From Verrucomicrobiia bacterium (lineage in GTDB: Bacteria > Verrucomicrobiota > Verrucomicrobiia > Palsa-1439), in NCBI GenBank assembly GCA_035577545.1, contig DATLVI010000028.1, positions 62,001-126,000 of the forward strand: 64,000 nt of DNA. Reading direction: 5' to 3'. Within the stretch, counting starts at the first letter, position 1; every line of letters begins with the position of its first letter. The translations under genes and the position numbers were made by a program. Below are positions 55,045-64,000 of this stretch, one piece after another. The notes under the pieces are model-generated. The model was given only the letters and a program-made list of their open reading frames with translations. It searched no databases and had not been told where the DNA came from.

Positions 55045-56034
55045 ATGGAACAAGGAATCGGCGCAATTAACGAACAGGTTAAACGCGAAAGCGAATTTAT
55101 AAGGGTGCTGGTTGGCGAGATCAGCAAGGTCATCGTCGGTCAGAAATATCTCATCGAGCGGTTGTTGATTGGGTTGCTGGCGGACGGGCATGTCCTGCTG
55201 GAAGGTGTGCCGGGTCTGGCGAAGACGTTGTCAGTGAAGACGCTCTCGGCGGCGATTCAGACGACGTTTCATCGCATCCAGTTCACCCCTGATCTGCTCC
55301 CCGCTGACGTGATTGGCACGCTGATCTACAATCCCAAGGACGGAGAGTTCCGCATCAAGAAGGGTCCGGTATTCGCCAACCTGATTCTCGCCGACGAAAT
55401 CAATCGCGCACCCGCGAAAGTGCAGAGCGCGTTGCTCGAAGCCATGCAGGAACGCCAGGTCACCATCGGCGACCAGACGTTCAAGCTGCCCGAGCCATTC
55501 CTGGTGCTGGCCACACAGAACCCGATTGAACAGGAAGGCACATATCCGTTGCCGGAAGCGCAGGTTGATCGTTTCATGCTCAAGCTGTCGATCGATTACC
55601 CAAGCAAACAGGAAGAGCGCGAGATTATGGATCGCATGGCCGAGACGGGTAAACACATCGTCACGCAGGCCGTCGTTACGCCGGAGCAGATTTTACGGGC
55701 GCGCAAAGTGGTCGATTCCATCTATATGGACGAGAAAATCAAAAACTACATCGTGGACCTCGTCTTCGCCACGCGTGACCCCAAGGCTTACAATATCGAT
55801 GTCGGCGGTCTCATCCAATACGGGGCCTCGCCGCGCGCCACGATTTACCTGGCCGTCGCCGCAAAAGCCTACGCCTTCCTGCAGGGCCGCGGCTACGTAA
55901 CGCCACAGGATGTGAAGACCATCGGCATGGATGTCTTGCGCCATCGCGTAATCGTCAGTTACGAAGCCGAAGCCGAGGAAATGACCAGCGAAAAAGTCAT
56001 TAAACGTATTTTCGACGAAGTACCTGTACCGTGA
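55045..56034 (+). CDS. MoxR-family AAA+ ATPase
   Basis: A 329-residue MoxR ATPase with a strong AGAGGAAGG ribosome-binding site. Walker A is GVPGLAKT, Walker B is LILADEINRAP, and the sensor segment is LATQNPIEQEGTYPLPEAQVDRF. The C-terminal lid is GLIQYGASPRATIYLAVAAKAYAFLQGRGYV. MoxR proteins act as chaperones with von Willebrand-factor A partners, several of which follow. It starts the eight-gene operon. Confidence 0.95.
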   Translation: MEQGIGAINEQVKRESEFIRVLVGEISKVIVGQKYLIERLLIGLLADGHVLLEGVPGLAKTLSVKTLSAAIQTTFHRIQFTPDLLPADVIGTLIYNPKDGEFRIKKGPVFANLILADEINRAPAKVQSALLEAMQERQVTIGDQTFKLPEPFLVLATQNPIEQEGTYPLPEAQVDRFMLKLSIDYPSKQEEREIMDRMAETGKHIVTQAVVTPEQILRARKVVDSIYMDEKIKNYIVDLVFATRDPKAYNIDVGGLIQYGASPRATIYLAVAAKAYAFLQGRGYVTPQDVKTIGMDVLRHRVIVSYEAEAEEMTSEKVIKRIFDEVPVP

Positions 56035-56915
56035 TCCCCAAGGAAGTCCTCAAAAAAGTTCGCCAGATCGAAATCCGCACGAACCGTGAAGTTACGGACG
56101 TGCTCGGCGGGCAGTACCATTCCGTTTTCAAGGGGCACGGGATGGAGTTCGAAGAAGTGCGCGAGTATCTGCCGGGTGACGAAGTCCGGTCCATCGATTG
56201 GAACGTCACGGCCCGCTTCGGTCATCCGTACATCAAGAAGTTCAAGGAAGAGCGCGAACTCACCGTCATCCTGATCGTCGATGTCAGCGCTTCGGGCCAA
56301 TTTGGGAGCGTGCGCCAGACCAAGAACGAATTGGCCGCCGAACTCGCCGCGGTGCTCGCGTTCTCCGCCATTCGCAACAACGACAAGGTCGGCCTCATCA
56401 TGTTCACCGACCAGATCGAGAAGTATGTGCCCCCGAAAAAAGGCCGGCGTCACGTGCTCCGCGTGATACGGGAAATCCTGGCATTTCAGCCGAAAGGCCG
56501 CGGGACAAATCTGAAGGCGGCGCTCGATTACCTCAACCACGTCCAATCACGGCGCGCGGTCACCTTTGTGCTTTCGGATTTCCAAGTGCAGGACGAAGAA
56601 ACAGTCCGCAAGAAACTGCGCGTCGCCAGCAAGCGTCACGACGTCGTTGCACTCAGCCTGCGTGACCCGCGCGAAGAAGAACTGCCGGCGGTTGGTCTGG
56701 TGGAACTTCGTGATGCGGAAACGGACGAGCGGGCCCTCGTGGATACTTTCGACCGAAAGATCCGTGAAGAGTTCGCCTTGAAATCGCGATTGCGGTTGGA
56801 AGCACTGCGCCGCATGTTGCGGTCGGCCAGTGTTGACCACGTAGAGATCCGCTGCGAGACGGATTACATGCTGCCCTTGATCAAATTCTTCAAAATGCGC
56901 GAACGCCGAATTTAA
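56031..56915 (+). CDS. DUF58 domain protein
   Basis: A 294-residue DUF58 protein starting at GTG 56031, overlapping the MoxR stop. The signature GMEFEEVREYLPGDEVRSIDWNVTARFG is present. A vWA-like fold follows, with the metal site VDVSASGQFGS (a D-x-S-x-S variant). DUF58 proteins almost always sit between MoxR and the Bat genes and may recruit substrates to the ATPase. It has no membrane helix. Confidence 0.94.
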   Translation: MIPKEVLKKVRQIEIRTNREVTDVLGGQYHSVFKGHGMEFEEVREYLPGDEVRSIDWNVTARFGHPYIKKFKEERELTVILIVDVSASGQFGSVRQTKNELAAELAAVLAFSAIRNNDKVGLIMFTDQIEKYVPPKKGRRHVLRVIREILAFQPKGRGTNLKAALDYLNHVQSRRAVTFVLSDFQVQDEETVRKKLRVASKRHDVVALSLRDPREEELPAVGLVELRDAETDERALVDTFDRKIREEFALKSRLRLEALRRMLRSASVDHVEIRCETDYMLPLIKFFKMRERRI

Positions 56916-57422
56916 ATGGAAGACATCCATGACATCAAGGGACTCGTTCCGCTGCCGCATAACTGGTGGTGGCTGTTGCTCTTGCTTGTTCCCATTGTGG
57001 TAATGGCTCTGGCGTACTGGTTATGGAAGCGAAGGCAGCCAACCAACGCAATTACTGCTCTCCCGCCGCCAACCCCGTACGAGCTGGCCATTCGGGCGCT
57101 CAAGCAGTTGCGGGAAGAAAATCCGCCAGTGGAAGAATTTTACACGCGGCTCTCAGACATTGTCCGCCATTACCTCGAAGGGCGGTTTCACTTGCGCGCA
57201 CCGGAGCGAACGACCGAGGAATTTCTTTACGAGGTTTCTCAAAACAATACCTTGACCCCTGAACACAAAGATTTGCTTGGCGCATTCCTGCGGGAGTCCG
57301 ACCTCGTGAAATTTGCGCGGCATCATCCCGAACAATCGGACATGAATCGGGTGTTGGAGGCGGCTGAGAAGTTCGTGGACGATACGCAACCGCAGGTCCA
57401 GGAGCTGGTCGTGCCGGCATGA
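56916..57422 (+). CDS. DUF4381 domain membrane protein
   Basis: A 168-residue protein with one N-terminal transmembrane helix (WWWLLLLLVPIVVMALAYWLWKRR) and a cytoplasmic helical domain (YELAIRALKQLREENPPVEEFYTRLSDIVRHYLEGRF, APERTTEEFL). This is the DUF4381 pattern typical of MoxR-Bat operons. It begins on the base after the DUF58 stop and overlaps the BatA gene by 4 bp. Confidence 0.9.
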   Translation: MEDIHDIKGLVPLPHNWWWLLLLLVPIVVMALAYWLWKRRQPTNAITALPPPTPYELAIRALKQLREENPPVEEFYTRLSDIVRHYLEGRFHLRAPERTTEEFLYEVSQNNTLTPEHKDLLGAFLRESDLVKFARHHPEQSDMNRVLEAAEKFVDDTQPQVQELVVPA

Positions 57423-58411
57423 AATTCGCGAGTCCATGGTTTTTGTTGCTCTTCCTGGTGTTGCCGTTATGGCTTTGGTGGGAGCAACGTTTGGCGCGAC
57501 GGGGCGGCTTGAAATTCTCCTCCGTCGCGACGGCCCGGTCGTTGTCGTCTTTTTGGGCAACACTGGGTCCGTCGTTGTTGCTCCTGTTGCGTGGGGCGGC
57601 ACTACTGTTGGTCATCGCCGCGTTGGGGCGACCGCAATTGGGCCGTAGCGAGAGCAAAATCAGGACTGAAGGCATCGACATTGTTCTTGTCCTGGACATT
57701 TCAGGAAGCATGTGGGCAAGAGATTACCAAAAAGGGTTGCAGCCGGAGTCGCGAATCAACGCCGCCAAGGACGTGGTACGTGAATTCATCCGCGCCCGTC
57801 CCAATGACCGCATCGGCATGGTCGTGTTCGGCACGCGCGCATATGTAGCCAGCCCGTTGACACTCGACCACGACTGGCTGGAACGCAACCTCGATAGGGT
57901 TCGCGTCGGCCTGGTGGAAGGCAACACGGCCATCGGGGCCGGTATCGGCACGGCGGTCAACCGATTGCGCGACACGAAAGCGAAGAGCAAAGTGATCGTC
58001 CTTTTGACTGATGGCGGCGAAAACGTGCGCAACCCACCGGCGCTTGAAGCCGCCAAAGCCGCGCGGGAATTCAACGTGCGTATCTATGCTGTGGGTGCAG
58101 GCTCCGATTACAAAGGGCCCATACAAGTAGTCGATGACGACGGCAATTTCCGCGGAATGATCCGAGCCGATTTGGACGAGGATTTGCTCAAGCAAATTGC
58201 TGCGGCGACCGGCGGACAGTATTTTCGTGCCGCAGACAACGCCTCGCTGCGGAAAACCTACGCGCAGATCGATTCGATGGAAAAACAAAAGGTCGAGACG
58301 CTCGCGTATGAGGAATGGCAGGAACTGTTCCCGTGGTTTCTCACGCCGGGACTGGGATGCCTACTGCTGGCTGCAACACTGGAACAGACGCGGCTGCGGA
58401 GGTTGCCGTAA
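57419..58411 (+). CDS. batA: vWA-domain membrane protein BatA
   Basis: A 330-residue protein with membrane helices at residues 4-22 and about 40-60, and again near the C-terminus (LFPWFLTPGLGCLLLAATL). The vWA domain opens at IVLVLDISGSMWARD, a complete D-x-S-x-S metal-ion-dependent adhesion site, with LLTDGGENV as the distal Asp motif. It presents a folded domain for protein contacts, probably with the next gene product. Bat stands for Bacteroides aerotolerance. Confidence 0.93.
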   Translation: MKFASPWFLLLFLVLPLWLWWEQRLARRGGLKFSSVATARSLSSFWATLGPSLLLLLRGAALLLVIAALGRPQLGRSESKIRTEGIDIVLVLDISGSMWARDYQKGLQPESRINAAKDVVREFIRARPNDRIGMVVFGTRAYVASPLTLDHDWLERNLDRVRVGLVEGNTAIGAGIGTAVNRLRDTKAKSKVIVLLTDGGENVRNPPALEAAKAAREFNVRIYAVGAGSDYKGPIQVVDDDGNFRGMIRADLDEDLLKQIAAATGGQYFRAADNASLRKTYAQIDSMEKQKVETLAYEEWQELFPWFLTPGLGCLLLAATLEQTRLRRLP

Positions 58412-59412
58412 TGCAATTTGGTAATTCAACTTCGTTCTGGCTGCTGCTCCTGGTGCCGGCGCTGGCAGTGCTTCAGGTTTGGGGATTTCGCGCGCGAAGG
58501 CAGGCACTGGCGCGATTTGCGGCGCCGCCGCTGGTCAAACGACTTGCGGATTCCGTTCGACCGGTCGCGCGCCGGTGGAAAGCCATCCTGATCGTCGCCG
58601 TGGTCCTGCTGGTGGCGCTGGCGCTGACCCAACCGCGCTGGGGGTTTGAATGGCGCGAGGTGAAACATAGCGGCGTGGACGTTGCGGTACTGCTCGATGT
58701 GTCAAAGAGTATGTTGACCGAAGACGTCCGGCCGAATCGGCTGGGGCAGGCGAAATACGCCGTGCAGGACTTGCTCGAGAAACTCCGGGGTGACCGAATT
58801 GGTTTGATCGCGTTTGCGGGGACGGCCTTCGTGCAATGTCCGTTGACCGTGGACTACGAGGCATTCCGCCTGACGCTGAAGGACGCCGATCCGCGAATCA
58901 TCCCGCGTGGCGGCACAGCGATCGGGGTGGCCATTCGCACGGCGCTCAAGGCCTTTGAAGCCGGCGAGGGACGTGACCGTGCGATCGTGCTGATCACGGA
59001 CGGCGAAGAAACGGAAAGCGACGCGTTGGCGGCCGCAGACGAAGCAGCAAAGGCGGGCGTGAAGATTTACGCCATCGGCGTCGGCACGGCGGAGGGTGAA
59101 TTGATCCCTGTGCGCGAGGAAGGGAAGCCGATGGAGTTCTTGAAAGACCGCGAGGGCGCGGTGGTTAAGTCGCGGCTTAACGAAGAGATGCTGAAGGAAC
59201 TCGCACTGAAGACGGGCGGGATTTACGTGCGCAGCGTGCCCGGCGACTTCGGCATCGACACGATCTACGAGAAGGGCATCGCGCAACTGCAACGCAAGGA
59301 ATATCAGGCGAAGTTGCAAAAACAATACTTCGAGCGGTTCCAATGGCCCCTGGGTTTCGCGTTTGCCTTGCTGGTCGTTGAATCGTTTGTCAGTGACAGG
59401 AGGGCAGTATGA
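58411..59412 (+). CDS. batB: vWA-domain membrane protein BatB
   Basis: A 333-residue paralogue of BatA starting at ATG 58411, sharing a base with the BatA stop. Helices lie at residues 8-24 and about 58-75, with one near the C-terminus (FQWPLGFAFALLVVES). The vWA metal site is VAVLLDVSKSMLTEDV, with LITDGEETES as the distal Asp. It belongs in the membrane-bound MoxR-Bat assembly. Confidence 0.93.
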   Translation: MQFGNSTSFWLLLLVPALAVLQVWGFRARRQALARFAAPPLVKRLADSVRPVARRWKAILIVAVVLLVALALTQPRWGFEWREVKHSGVDVAVLLDVSKSMLTEDVRPNRLGQAKYAVQDLLEKLRGDRIGLIAFAGTAFVQCPLTVDYEAFRLTLKDADPRIIPRGGTAIGVAIRTALKAFEAGEGRDRAIVLITDGEETESDALAAADEAAKAGVKIYAIGVGTAEGELIPVREEGKPMEFLKDREGAVVKSRLNEEMLKELALKTGGIYVRSVPGDFGIDTIYEKGIAQLQRKEYQAKLQKQYFERFQWPLGFAFALLVVESFVSDRRAV

Positions 59413-60167
59413 GATATTGGTATCTCTTGTTGCTGTTCCCGTCCGTCGCACTGGCGAAGACCGAACCCTGGCCGCGGGTCTATAATGACGGTGTGACGGC
59501 CTATCACAGCAACGATTTCGCTCACGCCGCGCAACTATTTGAAAGCGCGACGGCCTCTCCCGATCGTACACTGCAACAACGCGCGCTATACAACCTGGGA
59601 AATACCAGTTACCGCCTTGGTGAAACTCAGAAGACGCAGGCGCAACAGCTCTGGCAACGCGCCATCAAGAGTTATGAAAGCGCGCTCGCCCTCGACCCCC
59701 AGGACGCCGACGCCAAATTCAATCACGATTTCGTAGAGAAGAAGCTTGAAGAACTGAAGAAGCAACAACAGCAGCAACAGAATCAACAAAACCAGCAGGA
59801 CAAGAAGCAGGATCAGAAGAAGGACGACCAACAGCAGAAACAGCAAGATTCACAGGGCCAACCCCAGAAGCCTGAGGACAAGCAGTCGGAACAACAAAAA
59901 CAGCAGCAGGAACAACAGAAACAGGAACAGCAAAAGGCCGAGCAAAAAAAGAAGGAGGAGCAGCAAAAACAAGCAGCGGAACAACAGAAGGAATCTCCGC
60001 CGGATCAGCAACCTCAACCACAAAATGGTCAGCCCGAGAATGACGAGAAGCGACAGGCCGCCGCGTTGCTCGACAATTTGCGCGAGGATGAACGCAACTG
60101 GAATTTCTTCCCCGAAGTCCAAATGAAGGACTTGAAAGACTCGGGCGAACCGGCCAAGGATTGGTAA
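59409..60167 (+). CDS. batC: TPR protein with Gln/Lys-rich tail (BatC-like)
   Basis: A 252-residue protein: signal peptide (MRYWYLLLLFPSVALA), then TPR units (YNDGVTAYHSNDFAHAAQLFESA, ALYNLGNTSYRLGETQ, YESALALDPQDADAKFNHDFV). From about residue 115 a low-complexity stretch of Gln, Lys and Glu runs for nearly 90 residues. A conserved-looking end follows (AALLDNLREDERNWNFFPEVQMKDL). It overlaps BatB by 4 bp. The tail probably forms a flexible or coiled periplasmic linker. Confidence 0.88.
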   Translation: MRYWYLLLLFPSVALAKTEPWPRVYNDGVTAYHSNDFAHAAQLFESATASPDRTLQQRALYNLGNTSYRLGETQKTQAQQLWQRAIKSYESALALDPQDADAKFNHDFVEKKLEELKKQQQQQQNQQNQQDKKQDQKKDDQQQKQQDSQGQPQKPEDKQSEQQKQQQEQQKQEQQKAEQKKKEEQQKQAAEQQKESPPDQQPQPQNGQPENDEKRQAAALLDNLREDERNWNFFPEVQMKDLKDSGEPAKDW

Positions 60168-60169
60168 GA

Positions 60170-61867
60170 ATGCGATCGTACCTGATCATCGGGTTTCTGC
60201 TGGCAGCGACGCGTGTTTTTGCCGATGTGTCCGTCGTTGCGTCGGTGGACAGGAACCGGATTGGCTTCGGTGAATCCGTCACGCTGACTGTTGCCGTGCA
60301 GGGCGCGCATAACGGTGAGCCGTCTATCCCAAGGGTGGACGGTTTGACTTTTAACGGTCCCTCCACGTCGACTAGTTTTTCTTTCGTCAATGGGCAAACC
60401 AGCCAGTCGATTAGCTACACGTACCAAGTGACGCCGGGAAGAACGGGCGAATTCACTATTCCGGCAATTGGTGTGGACGTCGGCGGGAAGAATTATCTCA
60501 CCACACCAATCAATCTCATCGTGGAAAAAAGCGGGAACCAAGGAGATCTTGGGCAGACCCTCTTCGGCCGCGTTAAACTATCCTCACAACAAGTTTACAT
60601 CGGACAAACCGCGCCGTTGGATGTGTTCATTCTCTCACGAACTGATGTTCCTCTGCGAGGCCTCAGCGGTTTCAACTATGAAGCGGATGGTTTGGGCTAC
60701 AAGTTCCTTCCGAACCTGAAATCCGGTAGCCAGATCATCAACGGTGAGTCAGTCAACGTCCAGATGATTCAAGGAGCCATATCACCGACGACCACCGGTG
60801 CAATGAATTTTGGACCCTGTATCGTGAAGGCACAACTGGCCGTCCCGAATCGTGGGGGTAACTCGTTGTTTGATGACGTGTTTGGACGGACGCAGGTGCG
60901 TGAAGTGCCGATCACCATCGACCCCGTGCCAATCACGGTTTTGCCCCTGCCAGAAGAAGGCCGGCCGACCGACTTCTCTGGCGCGGTAGGCCGGTGGAAC
61001 CTCGAAGTGACGGCCAAGCCCACGGAAGTTGCCGTCGGCGACCCGATCACGTTCATAATCAAGATCAGTGGCAGTGGGAACATTGATACTGTCCCGACGC
61101 CCAAACTCGGCTCACTGGATGAATTCAAGACCTACGAGCCGACGACGAAGACGACGAAGGACGAGTTGAACACGGCCGGCGAACGCGTCATCCAACAGGT
61201 GCTCATCGCCCGCAGCCCGGAGATCAAACAGCTTCCGGAAGTGCGCCTGGTGTACTTCGACCCGGTGGCAAAAGCCTACAAAACCGCGGTACAAGCCCCC
61301 ATGAAACTTGTGGTGAAGGCCGGTAGTGGTGGCCAAAGCACGATAGTCAGCGGCGGCAACCGATTGCGACCGGATGAAAAACTCGGGCAGGATATCGTGT
61401 ATCTCAAAGGCGATCTCGGCCCGCTCGCATCCGCCACGCCATTTTGCGCCACCCCGACGTTTTGGGCATTGAACACAATGCCCGTGCTTGCCTTGTTGGG
61501 GGGAATCGGTTGGAAGAAACGCACAGACAAGTTCCGAGGCAATATCGCCTACGCCCGACGCGTGCGCGCCGCCAAAGACGCGCGCAAACTTCTCGCCATC
61601 GCGGCCAACTACGATGAGGTGCAACACGCCCTGCAGAATTATCTCGGGGACCGCCTGAACATTCCCGCCGCCGGCATCACCGCGTCCATCGTCGAAGAGC
61701 AACTTCTGCCGCGCGGTGTGAATGGTGAACTGGCAGCGGACCTGAAGGCGTGCTTTGAGGCTTGCGACACCGCGCGCTTCGCCGGTGGAAGCGGCGGCGC
61801 GGTCCTGGCGGCCACACGGGAAAAAGTGGAACGATTGATTGATGAGCTTGAGAAGACACATTTATAA
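60170..61867 (+). CDS. batD: BatD-like oxygen-tolerance protein
   Basis: About 565 residues from ATG 60170. A signal peptide (MRSYLIIGFLLAATRVFA) is followed by SVVASVDRNRIGFGESVTLTVAVQG and several Ig-like beta domains, including TYQVTPGRTGEFTIPAIGVDVGGKNY. A transmembrane segment lies near FWALNTMPVLALLGGIGW. A cytoplasmic helical C-terminal domain follows (YDEVQHALQNYLGDRLNI). This is the BatD plan. It overlaps batE by 26 bp. Confidence 0.92.
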   Translation: MRSYLIIGFLLAATRVFADVSVVASVDRNRIGFGESVTLTVAVQGAHNGEPSIPRVDGLTFNGPSTSTSFSFVNGQTSQSISYTYQVTPGRTGEFTIPAIGVDVGGKNYLTTPINLIVEKSGNQGDLGQTLFGRVKLSSQQVYIGQTAPLDVFILSRTDVPLRGLSGFNYEADGLGYKFLPNLKSGSQIINGESVNVQMIQGAISPTTTGAMNFGPCIVKAQLAVPNRGGNSLFDDVFGRTQVREVPITIDPVPITVLPLPEEGRPTDFSGAVGRWNLEVTAKPTEVAVGDPITFIIKISGSGNIDTVPTPKLGSLDEFKTYEPTTKTTKDELNTAGERVIQQVLIARSPEIKQLPEVRLVYFDPVAKAYKTAVQAPMKLVVKAGSGGQSTIVSGGNRLRPDEKLGQDIVYLKGDLGPLASATPFCATPTFWALNTMPVLALLGGIGWKKRTDKFRGNIAYARRVRAAKDARKLLAIAANYDEVQHALQNYLGDRLNIPAAGITASIVEEQLLPRGVNGELAADLKACFEACDTARFAGGSGGAVLAATREKVERLIDELEKTHL

Positions 61868-62603
61868 GATTGTCATCCTCGTCTGGTTGCTGGGCTTGTC
61901 CGCGGCAATGGGAACGCCAAGTGACGACCTCAAAGCTGCCAACCAGCTTTACGACGCTGGCAAGTTCGCTGAGGCGGCGGCGGCTTACGAGAAGATCGAG
62001 CCGAAGACGGCCCACGTGTACTACAACCTGGGTAATGCGTGGTTCCGTCAAAACAAGCTGGGCCTGGCGATCCTCAACTACGCGCAGGCGCGTCGCTTGG
62101 CTCCACGTGACCCGGACATACTTGCGAATCTCAAATTCGCCCAGCAACGGCTTGGGGTGGACGATGTGAACACGCCGCCACGGGCGACGGAGAGGCTGCT
62201 CCGTTCCGTCATCGAGAGCCGCACCGCCGGCGAGTGGAGCGCCGGTGAATTGATCGGGCTTTGGTTGCTGGCATTGGCGATTGGCGCGTGCGTTTATCTC
62301 CCGAAGGCGCGGACCGCATTCCAGGTCATCGCCGTGGCGGGTTCCATCGTGTTGGGAGTTTCGACTTTTGCCCTCAGCTATCAGGTGATCAACGATCACA
62401 CATCTCCGCAAGCAATCGTTGTAACCGGCGAGACAGAAGCTCGCTTCGCCCCGACACCCGACTCGACAGTTCATTTTCGTCTCGCGGAGGGTACGCGAGT
62501 GGCTATCCGCGAAGATCGCGGCCAATGGCTTTTTGTAGAACGCGCCGACAGCCAGCAGGGGTGGGTGAAATCGGAAGCTGTTGGACGAATCACAAACCTC
62601 TGA
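61842..62603 (+). CDS. batE: TPR and SH3-like protein BatE
   Basis: About 253 residues from ATG 61842. A signal segment (IYKIVILVWLLGLSAAMG) is followed by TPR units (ANQLYDAGKFAEAAAAYEKI, AHVYYNLGNAWFRQNKLGLAILNYAQARRL). Two transmembrane helices follow (LIGLWLLALAIGACVYL, FQVIAVAGSIVLGVSTFALS). The C-terminal domain is a bacterial SH3 (VVTGETEARFAPTPDSTVHFRLAEG, GWVKSEAVGRI). It is the last gene of the operon; about 115 bp separate it from the transaldolase. Confidence 0.9.
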   Translation: MSLRRHIYKIVILVWLLGLSAAMGTPSDDLKAANQLYDAGKFAEAAAAYEKIEPKTAHVYYNLGNAWFRQNKLGLAILNYAQARRLAPRDPDILANLKFAQQRLGVDDVNTPPRATERLLRSVIESRTAGEWSAGELIGLWLLALAIGACVYLPKARTAFQVIAVAGSIVLGVSTFALSYQVINDHTSPQAIVVTGETEARFAPTPDSTVHFRLAEGTRVAIREDRGQWLFVERADSQQGWVKSEAVGRITNL

Positions 62604-62718
62604 TGATTCCCCACCGGTTTTTGTCATCTCCATCCCACAGGCTTGACGCGCGGCCCAATTCCGACGACAAGTACTCAGTTGACGGTTTCACTGGCTTTGG
62701 TACCGGAGGAATTTGGTC

Positions 62719-63990
62719 ATGATGAATCTTGATGCGGCAGTGCACGATTTCATTCTCAAGGATTTTACTCACCAACTCGGCAGGTCCGCCGCGAAGCCCA
62801 AGGACGATCCCGAGTGGCGCAAACTTCGCGACGCCGGCACCCGGCTGTGGCTCGATACCGGCGACATGGACGAAGCTGCCAAATTGTGGAACTCGTCCTT
62901 CGACGCGTTGACGACCAACAACACACTCCTCAACAAGGAAATCCAAAAAGGCATCTACGACGATCTCGTCGCCGAGGCCGCGCGCGTCATCCTCGACGCC
63001 GCTCCCAAAATCAGCCCGTCCGATCTAATCCTCGAAATCGTTTTCATCCTTAACTGTCATCACGGCCTGCGTCTCGTCGATAAATTCAACGCCTTCGTTA
63101 GCGTGGAACTGCACACCGACCTCTCCAACGACGTCGAACGCACCGTCGCCTACGGCAAACGCTACTTCGCGGTCTATCCCGAAAAATTCTACGTCAAAGT
63201 CCCGCTCACGCCCGCGGGCTATCTCGGCGCGCGCCGACTCGTCCAGGCGGGCATCCCGATCAATTTCACCCTGGGCTTTTCCGCGCGCCACAATTACGTC
63301 GCCGCCTTGCTGACCAAGCCCACTTTCGTGAACGTCTTCCTCGGCCGCCTCAATTCCGTCGTCGCCGACAGCAAACTCGGCGACGGCCACAACGTCGGCG
63401 AGAAAGCCACGCTCGCGACCCAGCGCGAATTACTCCAGCTCCGCAAAGCCGGCAAAACGAAAACCAACTTGATCGCCGCCAGTATCCGTTCCGGCGACCA
63501 AATCGGTGCCCTCGCCGGCGTCGATGTCTTCACCATGCCGCCGAAAGCCGCCGCCGAGTACCGCGCCAAGCCGCTCGCGCAGGTCACTTCGCAGGTCGCG
63601 AAAGATCCCCAGGTCCCGCTCGCCAGCGGCGTGACGCTCGAGCAATTCGCCGGTGAAACTCTCTGGACCGTGCCGCCGCCATTTCAGGCTGTCGTCGAAG
63701 ACCTCCTCCACAAGAATCTCGATACGCTCACACCCGACGATCTGCAGACACACTTCGAGAAGGCCGGGTTGGGTGGTTTCCTGCCGCGTTGGTCCGCCGC
63801 TGACATACAGACCGCAGCGAAAGACGGGAAAATTCCCGTCTACGCAACCTGGAAGGATCGCCTTGCGTCCGGCAGAGTCGGGTTGGACGCGTTGATGAAT
63901 CTCAGCGCGCTCTACTCCTTTGCAACCGATCAGAAGGCCCTCGATGACCGCATTCGTTCGCTGCTGAAGACTGCGAAGATTCTGAGTTAG
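62719..63990 (+). CDS. Transaldolase
   Basis: A 423-residue transaldolase-family protein. ATG 62719 is chosen because GGAGGA lies 8 bp upstream. The barrel contains RLWLDTGDMDEAAKLW and LTTNNTLLNKEI near the start. The Schiff-base Lys is most likely Lys160 in EKFYVKVPLTPAGYLGARRL, followed by INFTLGFSARHNYVAA and FLGRLNSVV. It is longer than the 320-residue TalB type. It exchanges three-carbon units in the non-oxidative pentose phosphate pathway, consistent with pentose and apiose catabolism inferred elsewhere in the window. Confidence 0.88.
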   Translation: MMNLDAAVHDFILKDFTHQLGRSAAKPKDDPEWRKLRDAGTRLWLDTGDMDEAAKLWNSSFDALTTNNTLLNKEIQKGIYDDLVAEAARVILDAAPKISPSDLILEIVFILNCHHGLRLVDKFNAFVSVELHTDLSNDVERTVAYGKRYFAVYPEKFYVKVPLTPAGYLGARRLVQAGIPINFTLGFSARHNYVAALLTKPTFVNVFLGRLNSVVADSKLGDGHNVGEKATLATQRELLQLRKAGKTKTNLIAASIRSGDQIGALAGVDVFTMPPKAAAEYRAKPLAQVTSQVAKDPQVPLASGVTLEQFAGETLWTVPPPFQAVVEDLLHKNLDTLTPDDLQTHFEKAGLGGFLPRWSAADIQTAAKDGKIPVYATWKDRLASGRVGLDALMNLSALYSFATDQKALDDRIRSLLKTAKILS

Positions 63991-64000
63991 GGAGCAGGCT

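Noticed and set aside
1-64000. CRISPR arrays, tRNA or rRNA genes
   Set aside because: No regularly spaced short direct repeats with unique spacers and no recognisable tRNA arms or rRNA cores were seen. A covariance-model search would be needed to be certain for tRNAs and small RNAs.

Overview
The window reads as chromosome of a GC-rich, LPS-bearing Gram-negative bacterium, most probably a member of the Verrucomicrobiota (Limisphaerales/Pedosphaera-like). This is an inference from gene content. The signs are an LpxD gene, two PEP-CTERM proteins (one of 2708 residues), a planctomycete/verrucomicrobial-style haem c protein, many secreted polysaccharide-active proteins, sugar isomerase and Gfo/Idh operons, and an intergenic palindromic repeat family built on GGGTTCGTTT. 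No rRNA, tRNA, CRISPR array, transposase or integrase was seen.

Layout. 1-9.1 kb (minus strand): an edge-truncated c-type cytochrome, a cytochrome b562-like protein, a secreted OB-fold protein and an mdtABC-type RND efflux operon (adaptor plus two different pumps). 9.3-12.2 kb: a secreted beta-helix protein bracketed by a near-identical 34-bp direct repeat, then an orphan SPPY-type DNA methyltransferase. 12.2-12.9 kb: a gene-free stretch with dispersed palindromic repeats. 12.9-16.0 kb: envelope lipid genes (psd, pssA), a LysE-type exporter and lpxD. 16.1-18.0 kb: a TadE/TadE/TadG-like cluster. 18.0-18.6 kb: a regulatory-looking gap with two strong palindromes. 18.6-27.3 kb: a small sigma-like regulator followed 5 bp later by a giant repetitive PEP-CTERM surface protein.

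27.3-44.8 kb is a carbohydrate and sugar-acid region. It has a protease-dead-looking rhomboid-like protein, two aldo/keto reductases, an overlapping minus-strand operon of two sugar-phosphate isomerase/epimerase-type TIM barrels and a Gfo/Idh dehydrogenase, and a small PEP-CTERM protein. It also has a tandem beta-helix plus propeller protein, a GH16 glucanase, a GH140/DUF4038-like glycosidase, a D-tartrate-dehydratase-like enolase-superfamily enzyme with a DctA transporter, a HAD phosphatase and a YajD-type HNH protein. The order suggests that extracellular glucan or pectin-like polymers are cut outside the cell and the sugars and sugar acids are imported and catabolised.

44.8-50.0 kb (minus strand): an EamA half-transporter, a primary-like sigma-70 factor, a secreted protein with a quinoprotein-like beta-propeller, a second repeat-rich gap and a HAD phosphatase. 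50.3-54.9 kb: a DUF1326 protein, a Tat-exported PaoABC-type molybdenum aldehyde oxidoreductase and a small Cys-rich protein, all overlapping or nearly so. 55.0-62.6 kb: a complete MoxR-DUF58-DUF4381-BatA-BatB-BatC-BatD-BatE operon. 62.7-64.0 kb: a transaldolase.

The most promising material for something undescribed is the sigma-like regulator/giant adhesin pair with its upstream palindromes, the dispersed repeat family present in opposite orientations at about 12.5 and 49.1 kb, and the direct-repeat-bracketed beta-helix gene.
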